A stretch of 64,000 nt of DNA from Mortierella sp. BCC40632 (Eukaryota > Mortierellomycota > Mortierellomycetes > Mortierellales > Mortierellaceae), in contig WAEK01000001.1 of the NCBI GenBank assembly GCA_011634665.1, positions 62,001-126,000 of the forward strand. The letters are read 5' to 3'. Numbering within the stretch: the stretch's first letter is position 1; each line of letters starts with the position of its first letter. The position numbers were made by a program, and so were the translations under genes. Shown piece by piece: positions 39,502-48,758 of the stretch. The notes below the pieces were generated by a model. The model worked only from the letters and a program-made list of their open reading frames with translations. It ran no database searches and was not told where the DNA came from.

Positions 39502-42264
39502 GACGGGCGTCGAAATGAGGACCGATCCAAGTCCTTTTCTGGAATCAGTCGAGATGCAAATGTCCGAGGTTAGCAGATGATCCGAGGTTCGGGCGCATGT
39601 GCCAGCACAGGCGCTCGAGACAGAGATTGTGAGAGAAAGGAGGAGTAGCCGACGGGGGCAGCAAGAATGGAAGGTGGGATCAGATGCTGGGGGTGGGGAT
39701 GAGAAGAACGGTAGCTTTCGGTGGGCTGTTGTGAGAGCCAGCGGAAACTATAAAAGAGGTTGCTGGGACAGTCGACAATGCCAGCCGGCGAAAGATCGTT
39801 GGATGGATGAATGAATGAATGGGTGGCAAGGTGGGATGGCGCAGACGCAGGAGGAGAGACAGAGAAGAGAGAGAGAGAGAGAAAGAAAGAGATGCGTCTG
39901 GACACAAGCTGCTCTACGCGGAGTCGCCCAAACGGGATTCGCACTAGCAAGACTGGCTCAAGCAATGAAATGCGAGCAGGCGCACGGAACCTGATCGCAA
40001 GGCCAGCACGGGGTGGAGAGGATGCAGGTGGAGGAGAGAAGAAGAAGGTAATGGATGATAGGCGTTGGTTGGATAGAAGTGTGGCGAGAGGAGGAGGAGG
40101 AGAAAGAGGAGGAGGAAAGGGGAGAAGATGGATGGGGCGAAAGAAAAGGAAAAGCGAAAAGCCGAGAGTCGAAGATGGAATCCGATGGATAAAAAAAAAT
40201 CGATCAGGGCTCAGCTCAGGAGAAGAGGATGCACACACAAGGGGACAGGAAAGGAAAGAAAAAAAAGGAGGCTATGGATGGGCAAAAAGGCGTGTTGGGG
40301 GGGGGAGGAGGAGGAAGGAGAACCCGATCCCGAGCTTTTAATGGGGAAGGTGGGGAGAAGAGAAGAAACAGAAACAGAAGACGAGGTAGGAGAGATGAAG
40401 GGATGGATGGATGGATGGATGGATGGATGGATGTAAGGATGGAATGTCAATGACGATAGAGACGATCCAGATGGATGCAGAGCGGAAGAGAGAGAGAAGA
40501 AGAAGAAAAAGAAAAAGAAAAAGAAGAGAGAGAGAGAAAGAGAGAGAGAGAGAAAGGAGAAGGAGAAGGAGAGAAAGCAAAAAGTACAAAGTCACCACCA
40601 ACCACCACCTACCTACCCACCTACCTTCTACTACTTACCCATCACTTACCCACCACTACCCACTCTACCCATTACCCACCGCCTGAACAAAGCCGTCCTC
40701 TCCTCTCGGTAAGAACGGCCATTCCGAGACCGTCGGAGGATGGTTCCCTAGACAAAAGGGTCAAAGCCTGCTTCGCCCTTTATCCTTCGCTTCGCACTAT
40801 CGCTCCATCCTTCCCTGTTGCTGTACCTCTTCACTCCTTCACCTGCTATATCCCCATCTGCTGAACAATGGCCAGCGGGAAAGACGCTCTGTGCCGAGAA
40901 AAGATCTACTCCTTGCCTCCCTAACAGGTATGCAAGGCTTGTTTCCTGAGAAATCTGTAAGGCATGCGTGTTTCCCTGGTCGACCCCCACGTCTGGCTGC
41001 TGACCACCGGCCAGGCGCTGGGTTGGTCAAGCGGGCTTTCGATTTTTTTTCCTTTGACTCTGTCGCATGTTCCTCGAATGGCAACTGGCAATTGCCCAAT
41101 TGCTCACTCTCTTTTCCTCTATTTCTCTCTTTCTCTCTCTCTCTCACTCTCTCCCGACACTTTGTAAAGTGTATCTCTTTCACCCGTCCAACCCCGCTCT
41201 CGCTAAGCTTTCTCGAGTTCAAAAGAATGGTGTACCAGTGCTCGTTTCGAACAAGAAGAAAGGGTGTTGACGCGATGCTTTCGTATCCTCCCAAAATGAA
41301 CCCCTGTCTAGCCCCTGTGTGTGTGTGTGTGTGTGTGCATCAAGCCTTGCATGACCAAGGCAAAGGCGAACAGCATCATAAATCATTGTGTACCAGCCGT
41401 CTTTTCTTATACAGCTGCCCAATGATCTCTCCATGCATGCTTACTTCTCCACTCCAGGAGGGGGGGGCGAGGCGGGAGAGAGGATGAAAAGATAGAGGCG
41501 GGACGGGGAACTCTACCCCGAGAATAATTTTCTCTCTTTCTCTCTTTGAGCTAAAGATTACTGATCTCTCATTCGAATCGAACGCAGAATGCAGGAATCG
41601 TCCTGGATCAAGTGGACTGTGCTAAAAAAAAGAGGGAGAGAGATTTGCGCTTCTCTCTTTTGATACAGACAGTGCCACTGCCATGCTCTGTGTCTCCCAA
41701 AAGATACCAAGCCCTTGATACGCAAACACAAGTACTTCATTTGGGCAAACAAGGGACATCACCAGGAATATTCTCTTCATAGAAGAAAAAGAAAAGGAGA
41801 ATGAAGCGTTCGGTGCCTGTGCGTTCCTACGCAAACAGATCCAATGCCTGAGTTCCTTTCGATCTACAGTTTTTTTTTTTTACATTTGTATAAAACTAAC
41901 ATCAGCGTTCCTGAGAGGGTGCAGAAGAACTCCCTGTTTAGCAGATACTATCCAGTGGTTCGGGCCACTTGAACACTGTTAGATCCAACATAATGATTGC
42001 GACTTAGAGATATGGCTGACTCGGGTACTAGACTCTAGACTCGGCTTGAGGCTCGAGACTTTTTGTTGTAGATCTCGGAAGATCGGACATCTCTGTAGGA
42101 TGGGATTGGACAATGGATGATCTGTGATACATCTTACCAGAAGCCTCTTAATGTCAATTCTCTTGACATTTCTTTATTGGCTTCATAAAAGATTTTTTTT
42201 TCCTTAGTGCCCGCCCGTCCATGCTCTGCCAAAGGACATGTTCAAACCATTTTTTTTTCCTATT
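39502..42264. other. Region upstream of VMP1; purine-rich on the plus strand, no recognised gene
   Basis: 39.8-40.6 kb is dominated by G/A on the plus strand, i.e. CT-rich on the VMP1 coding strand, as expected for a long leader. It includes (GGAT)8 at 40401-40433 and GA-rich tracts at 40480-40580, then (CA/TC)-rich stretches near 41100-41150 and (GT)n at 41319-41338. Long open frames here are compositional. No gene is supported from 40.7 to 42.2 kb. Confidence 0.55.
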
Positions 42265-42561
42265 CACTTGCGCGAACCATTGAGACATCAAAAGAAACCA
42301 TTAAGTGCTCAAAACAGTAGACGGGACACTGCAGCTCATGGAATAGAAAAGAAGCGTGGGAAAGAAAAAAGAGGGCGCCGACGAGGAGTGGGCACGATTT
42401 GTCGACATGGATGGATGGATGCATGGGTGGATGAGCCATTTTTCTTGATGAAGGAAAAAATGAAGAGCAAAAGTAAAGGGCCGAACCGGGAATTGAACCC
42501 GGGACCTCTCGCACCCTAAGCGAGAATTATACCACTAAACCATCCGGCCAAGTACTTGAAA
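42265..42561 (-). repeat. Left arm of a 297-bp inverted repeat
   Basis: It is the reverse complement of 42651-42947 with only three mismatches found by eye. The 89-nt spacer is 42562-42650. The arm contains the minus-strand tRNA-Pro plus about 213 bp of its 3' flank. Confidence 0.97.
42478..42549 (-). tRNA. tRNA-Pro (anticodon AGG)
   Basis: 72 nt, folds as a cloverleaf. Acceptor stem GGCCGGA pairs with TTCGGCC (one G-U), with discriminator C as in eukaryotic tRNA-Pro. The anticodon arm is CTCGC-TTAGGGT-GCGAG with anticodon AGG, and the T arm is CCGGG-TTCAATT-CCCGG (box B). There is no intron. The 3' CCA is not encoded. Identical in sequence to the copy at 42663-42734, which it faces head to head. 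Confidence 0.96.
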
Positions 42562-42650
42562 TCATGGGTTCTCGAAGCCATAACCTTCTTTTGAGGTCCG
42601 ATTCTAGAATTCTATAGCTGAATATTGATATATGTTTCTATCGAACTGAC

Positions 42651-42947
42651 TTTCAAGTACTTGGCCGGATGGTTTAGTGGTATAATTCTCGCTTAGGGTG
42701 CGAGAGGTCCCGGGTTCAATTCCCGGTTCGGCCCTTTACTTTTGCTCTTCATTTTTTCCTTCATCAAGAAAAATGGCTCATCCACCCATGCATCCATCCA
42801 TCCATGTCGACAAATCGTGCCCACTCCTCGTCGGCGCCCTCTTTTTTCTTTCCCACGCTTCTTTTCTATTCCATGAGCTGCAGTGTCCCGTCTACTGTTT
42901 TGAGCACTTAATGGTTCCTTTTGGTGTCTCAATGGCTCGCGCAAGTG
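42651..42947 (+). repeat. Right arm of the 297-bp inverted repeat
   Basis: Same length as the left arm. The three differences lie in the outermost 40 nt and are all transitions, with G/C here and A/T in the left arm. Confidence 0.97.
42663..42734 (+). tRNA. tRNA-Pro (anticodon AGG), second copy
   Basis: Same cloverleaf as the minus-strand copy. Transcription runs outward, away from the 89-nt spacer. TTTT at 42740-42743 and a longer T run at 42752-42757 can serve as RNA polymerase III terminators. Confidence 0.96.
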
Positions 42948-44349
42948 GATCGGGAAAAATAAAGAGAAAAAACAACAACAACAAAAAAAAAAAAAAGGGC
43001 GGTGAATTTTGCTGAGTCCTACAGCTGCTGTCGATTAGGCTAAAGTCATAGCACGGAGGGACTAAAGGTTGAGGCCTCGATATCAGACGAGTTGACCCTT
43101 TCGACTTGACTGATTGGGAGCCGCTCTCGGACCCCTCGGACCCCCTGCCCTAGCTGTAGATTTGCCTTTTGACCTGCCTCTCCTGATAGCTCACCTTTGT
43201 GCCCTATCTTGATTTCTCCCATCTGCTTTGTATTTTTATCTTCAACTATATCGTTTCTGGGTCGTCCCCCTCCACTTCCCCTTTATGTTTAGATAGTTTA
43301 TTTTTCTTTTCAAAAAGAGGCAGCGGAGGCTATGTCCTTTGCAGAGCATGGACAGACGTGCTCCGACGAATAAACCCTCTCACGAGGCGGATAAAAAAAA
43401 AAAGGTCGAGGCCTCAACTGCTACTGCTCCTCAAGGCAAGAAGTCAAATAGGCAATAGTTGCCTTTTCTGCAGTGTATGGATGGATGTGGTGTATCGATT
43501 TGCAACAATCTCAAAGTTGAAGCGAGAAGAGAGGTACCAAGCTTGGGTCTGTCTTTTTTTTTTTGTCAGTTCTAGTCCGAGAAAGCAACCATGTCATTCT
43601 GAGGAAGAACCTTTTTTTTATTTTAAAAAAAAAGAGAAATGGGCACTCCTAATTGTCTGCTTAAAAATGACTGAATGACCGTTGGATGAGGGTGTACCCT
43701 CAAGGTTAGAGAGCCTTTGGTGGCGGGTGGGACACTTTGCCCCCCTCGCAGACCAGAATAGAGAGAATAAAATAAAAAGGAGGAAAAGGAGAGGGTTCGA
43801 AAATCTTGCCCCAATTTGGCTTTAACGGTTGAGTCTGGAGGCATTGAGGAAGAATTTTTTTTAAAAAAAAAAAAGGAGGGTGCCTGACCAGACTATTATC
43901 TAGTTTTTGATCATGCCACCTAGAACAGAAAGTCAGCTCTGTGTCCTCCTACTCTCTGGACATCCAATGCTCAAAAGAAGATGATGGATAGCAAAGCATC
44001 AAATAGTATGGTCGACATAAACACTACAGCACAGGATGGTATTGGCCGCATTGTATTCTTCATTTCCCCAAACAGACTTGGACAGATTTCCTTTTTTCTC
44101 TTGTTTGTCTGGCGAGCGGTCCCGGCGCCAAGACAAGGGCTTTATTGTATCCCTTGTGGTCTTTTCTCTTCCTTCTTCTCTTTTCTTATATAGAATGTAT
44201 ACATATATAAATATATCTTTCTCCCTCAGCTTCCTATCACGAGCAGCCCTGGGTGTTTTTCAATGAGCAGTTCATTACAGGCAAGATCATATCAACATTT
44301 TTTTTTTAAAAAAAAAAAAAACGGCCTCCTCAAGTGACAAAGAGATTTC
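42948..44349. other. Intergenic, no recognised gene
   Basis: Between the inverted repeat and the ERO1 stop. It has T/A runs at 43555, 43612-43632, 43855-43873 and 44299-44322, the last two being self-complementary T-A palindromes. A 159-codon frame at 43199-43678 shows no family features and I do not call it. Confidence 0.55.
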
Positions 44350-46784
44350 TTAGTGCACCCATGATGCCAGGCTCCGGAAGAATGCCCGGTGCTGGGTGAT
44401 GTGTCGATCTTCTAGTACCTTGTCCACGCGCAGACAAGCTGCCGTCATTCGACGGCCCAGTCTCGACAACCACACCCAGACCTTGTACATTGGTTTTGTT
44501 ACCATATTGTGGTCGTGGCTGTGTTGGTGGGGATGCTGGTGATGACTGTGACCATGCTCCGCATTGCTACCGTGATGGCCATGGTGACCTGGAGCAGGGG
44601 CTCTGGTAGAAGCCTTGCGCTGTTGTTGCAACATCTGTTGATGTTTCCGTTGCTCTTCATCCAATCGTTGTTGGTACATGGTTCCGAATCGCTCAATAGC
44701 TGCAATACTCTCTGAAAGACGGTTAAACGTATTCAACAATGCAACGATTTCGGTTCTGGTCAAGACACCATCTGCCTTGTCACCCCTAGAGAACAATTTG
44801 TTTTTACAAGATGAATTAGATGTTAGGGTCTGTGGTACTAGAGACCAAAAAAGTCTAATCAAGCCTGGCACAAACAAGGGGCAGGCTAACAACTTACTTG
44901 AGTGATGCATCATCATACGAGAAGAGAAGTTTGAGCGCTGTTCCAAGACCTGTAAAGATATTCCCAAGTACATTCAGTTAGTCAACGCATTCAAAAAAAA
45001 GAAGAAGAATAATAATACGAGCACTATTACTCTTAGCAATCAAATGATGAGCCAAAGAAAAAAAAAAGAAGAAGAAAAAAAAAAAGAAAAAAGAACATTA
45101 CCCATCGTTTGGACCTTGCCCCACAATCGACATTTCTCACAACCAACACAATCCATGATTCTTGTCACGTTACGGAAATGATCACGGAATTGTTGCTTCA
45201 GACGACCTGTCTTTTCTTGATCCTGGAACAAGATTCGTTCATCAAAGGTCGGAGGACATTTCTTGGCCAAATCCACCAACTCATTAACCACAGTCATAAT
45301 GTTCAAATCAATCTTGTCGTCACCCGTGCAGTATTCGTAACCGGCCAAATAGTCAGAAATCTTGGTCACAGCTCGAAGAAGAACCACATAATCAAAGTAG
45401 ATGTTTTCCAATCGCTCGGGATGCTTGCCCACCCGCGAGATGAAGCAGTCCAGATTAGGACCCCACTCGCCTGTCGTCTGGTTGAACCATTCATCGCAAA
45501 TATGGATTGAAATAGACGAGTGCAGACCTAAGGTGATGAAAACAATCGTATTGGTAAACAAGTTTCGGGTTCAAGGATGCACACTTTTCTAAATTTGATC
45601 CGCCCTGCAAAAAATAAAAACAAATGAAAATAAAAGTCAAGTCGGCATATCAAGCAGACTTACCAGAGATAAGGCGGTAGTAGACTCGCTTCTCGAGACA
45701 AGATTCTTCGGGACCATCGTCTTTGGCCATTTCATCTAGGAGCTGTTGGAGCTCTCCCTTGCCCTTTGGAAGTCTAGCAAAGATCTCGTCCATCTCTTCA
45801 CGTGTAGGCTTAATGGATGTCATGGGTGCAGGCTCGGGAGGGACCAGGATATTGTCTGCAGTCTTTTTCTTGGTCATGGTCGAATGAGAATCCGTCTTGT
45901 GGGCCTCATCATGGGTATTCTGAGTTTGAGTTTGTGCCTGTTGTTTCATTCTCATCTGCTGCTCATGTTGGTGTTGTTGCTGCTGTTGAAGCTTTGTCTT
46001 TTGGAGCTCCAGTTGTTCTTGCTTCTGCTCTTCAAGTCTGCGCCGTTCAGATTCACAATACTGACAGCCTGCTGTCATTTCCTTCGAAACATCAAAGCAG
46101 TTCTCCTCGTAGATTGCCTTCCACACCATTGCTGCAGAAGGTCCAGAGTAGCCCGTGAACCGCTCAGGGTTGTCCTGCAAATCGACATAAACCTCATCCG
46201 AGCCCACGTCAGGTACGCAAAAGTCTTGGTCCTTGAGTACTGGTCGAATTGGTGCGGAGGCCCCGAACAACTAGAGTCAAATTGAGTGATGGTCTTTCAG
46301 TTAGAAAAAAAAATGGGATTGAATGATGGGAGGAGAGAAGGGTTTTTGGTTTGTGGATGAGGGCTGAGACTAACCTGGTTTTGTGGCATGGAGACCTTGC
46401 CCAGGTTATGACCCTTCCATTTCTCAGGGACCTTTGCCTCGTCCATAGTCTCGACAGAGCAATCTCTGTTCATGCAGAGGCCATTGTTACCCCAGAATGG
46501 GCAGTCCTTGTACAGGTTCACCTATAGTGGAGGCCAAAAGAGGAACGCCCGAAGGATGAGAGAGGCGTTGTTAGTATTTTTCATTCTTTCTCAAACAGGT
46601 GGGAGTAAGGAGGCAGAACGAGATGGGATCTTCGAGGGCTTTCATAAGAAATAAAAGGTGCGATCGAAACAAGATCCTGGTGTGGAACGAGGCCTTTTTT
46701 TCTGTTGAGCTGCTCCCCCCAGTCAGTCTCGTGGAAGGATAGAGGATCTGATCAGGATCCAGGATCCGATCAAAGAGCGCCAAT

Positions 46785-46826
<42 letters not shown>

Positions 46827-47338
46827 TTGATTTTCCTGGACTGCCCCTTTCTTCCTTCATTTCCTTACCTTGAAATAACGGAAAAAGGGCATGCTCACAA
46901 TCTCCTTCAGCTTAGTCGAAAAGTCCACATTCAGTTTGCCAACCATCTCGTAGTCGCAGCACGCATCCGCAATCGATCCCGAAGGCTATTGCGCAACGAA
47001 AAAAGCGTTAGATTACCTACTGTCTTCCTTTTTCCCTTTCTTTTTTCTTTTTCACGAGCAAACAGTAGGAAGGGCTGTGTACACTGCCATTGTCCTTTTT
47101 TCTTTTTTTTTTTTTGTTCCTTTCGCTTGACCCCAGGTGGTGGTGGAGGAGGAACTTGGGATGAGGCAATATATTCCGAGGTGGTCGTCGAATCTTCATA
47201 CAAGGCAGCAGTAGACCGAGTCGATGCTTTTGAGGAAACAAAATCAAGTTCTTCTGGATCCTCAAGAAACATGCCTGCTGCTAACACAGCGATGAACACC
47301 ATGAGGAGCGCCCAGAGTGCACGGGGCATCTGTGGCAT
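44350..47338 (-). CDS. ERO1: ER oxidoreductin ERO1
   Basis: Seven exons, 47338-47132, 46985-46869, 46521-46375, 46270-45664, 45527-45102, 44949-44898 and 44785-44350, give about 663 residues. A hydrophobic N-terminus ([20 protein letters not shown]) is a signal or anchor. ERO1 landmarks: [32 protein letters not shown] holding the shuttle pair C124-x4-C129; [31 protein letters not shown]; and the FAD-proximal active site [12 protein letters not shown] (C489-x-x-C492). It passes electrons from protein disulfide isomerase to oxygen. Odd features: a Gln-rich insertion (about residues 225-260) and a C-terminal His-rich block. The exon 1 donor (GTCAAG after PPPPPPG) is non-consensus but is the only one in phase that I found. 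Confidence 0.93.
46787..46821. repeat. (CT)n microsatellite in an ERO1 intron
   Basis: About 17 CT units within ERO1 intron 2, between exons 46869 and 46521. Confidence 0.95.
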
Positions 47339-48758
47339 TTTGGAAAAACAAGAGAGAATAGAAAGAGAGAGAGAGAGAAAAAAAGAGGGAAAGGAAGAGG
47401 GGTGGAGGGAGATGCCCAGGACTAGGGTAAAAAGGATTGCTTTCCCCTAATGCCTTAAGCTTTCAAATGAAAGAAAAAAAAAAAAAGTCGAATGCGCAGC
47501 GGTGAGTCTGAAGAAGGAAGTGGATGGTAGTGGTAATAAAAAAAAGGGATAAAGGGAGAAGGAGAGATGTGGGTGTGTGCGCTTGGATGGATGGATGGAC
47601 GGGCGGCTTTGTTTCTCAGAGGTAGGTCCAGCCCACTTTGCAACTCTGTAGACTGCTATCAGTAAAGAGGAGGATGGTGAAAGAAAAAAAAAAAAAAGGA
47701 AGGATGGAGGATGAAGGGGGATGGAAAAGCGAGCGAATAAAAAAAAAGAAAGGAAAGAATGATAAAGATGAAGATGATAAGGGTGTATATTAAGTAAAAC
47801 GGCGAGAAACCAAACCAAAAAAAATTCCCCTTGTGCCCTGCCAAGCAGGACCCATCAGTGGTACCGGCAATGACGACCTCTGACGACCTCTTCTTGTCTG
47901 CCACGTAGGATCCCCTTGTCTCCTCGCCCCTTCTCTCCTCCAGTCTCACTGCCTTGCATGCCCCGTCCACAACAGGATGTCTCTTTTTGCAAGGCCCACG
48001 CAAGACCAAGGCAAAGGTCTTCTGTCTAGCTTGGTCTTTTGTTTTTTTTGCTCCACACAGATACCGACACGATTGAAGGTGACATTATATATTATTAATT
48101 GACAGCTGAGTGTGTGTGAGAGAGCAACTCATTTCTACATTTCTGCACGTTGACAGGGCAGGACGGGGCAGGACAGGACAGGACAGGACAGGGAAACTTG
48201 TGCGCCGAATTGGGGCGTGTGTCTTAGCCAGAGGCAAAAGTCTGCCCAGAAGAAAGAGGAGAGGCGGTCAACGAGATAAAAAGTGAGCTCTCCTCCCACC
48301 CCTCGTCTCCCCCCTCTCAGCTGGTGGTGTCTCGGCTAGGATTGTGTTCGTCCCCCTCTCGGATCGGTCTCAGTGAAGCCTAAGTGAGAGTGATGAACTT
48401 GATTTGGTCACATCCGCATCCTTTCTTGTCCTACGCTCTCTTACCGGTCAAGTTGACAGGCATGCACGTACCTTCCTCCCCCTCTTTTTTACCCACTACA
48501 CACACACACACACACACACATCCTTACATTCAGGTCTTTGTTTCGCTTAAAAAAAAAAAAAAACTACTACTTTTATTATTGCAATTGAAAACATAGTACA
48601 CACCGTTCCCTCTTTCTTTCTTGTCTAAACATGGGCTCCCGATGTCATGCGCCCACGCATCCACACGCGCCCACGCGACGCGAAAACAAACTATAGAAAT
48701 AAAACGTCCATCGACTAGGGACCTTTTTTTTTTTTTTTTTTTTTCTTTTTCTTCTTTC
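47339..48758. other. Intergenic between ERO1 and clathrin heavy chain
   Basis: Holds the ERO1 promoter and the clathrin 3' UTR. A GGACA-rich pentamer tract lies at 48152-48192, (CA)n at 48498-48520 and a 22-nt T run at 48723-48744. No gene is supported. Confidence 0.6.

Noticed and set aside
39570..40238. 222-codon minus-strand frame upstream of VMP1
   Set aside because: Pro/Ser/Leu/Phe content follows from CT-rich DNA; no domain. It may be leader sequence.
42238..42519. Open frames on both arms of the tRNA inverted repeat that look like a duplicated protein gene
   Set aside because: They are the same repeat flank read in both orientations and run through the tRNA gene; no protein family is recognised.
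43199..43678. 159-codon plus-strand frame
   Set aside because: Low-complexity, crosses several homopolymer runs, and has no recognisable motif or splice partner.
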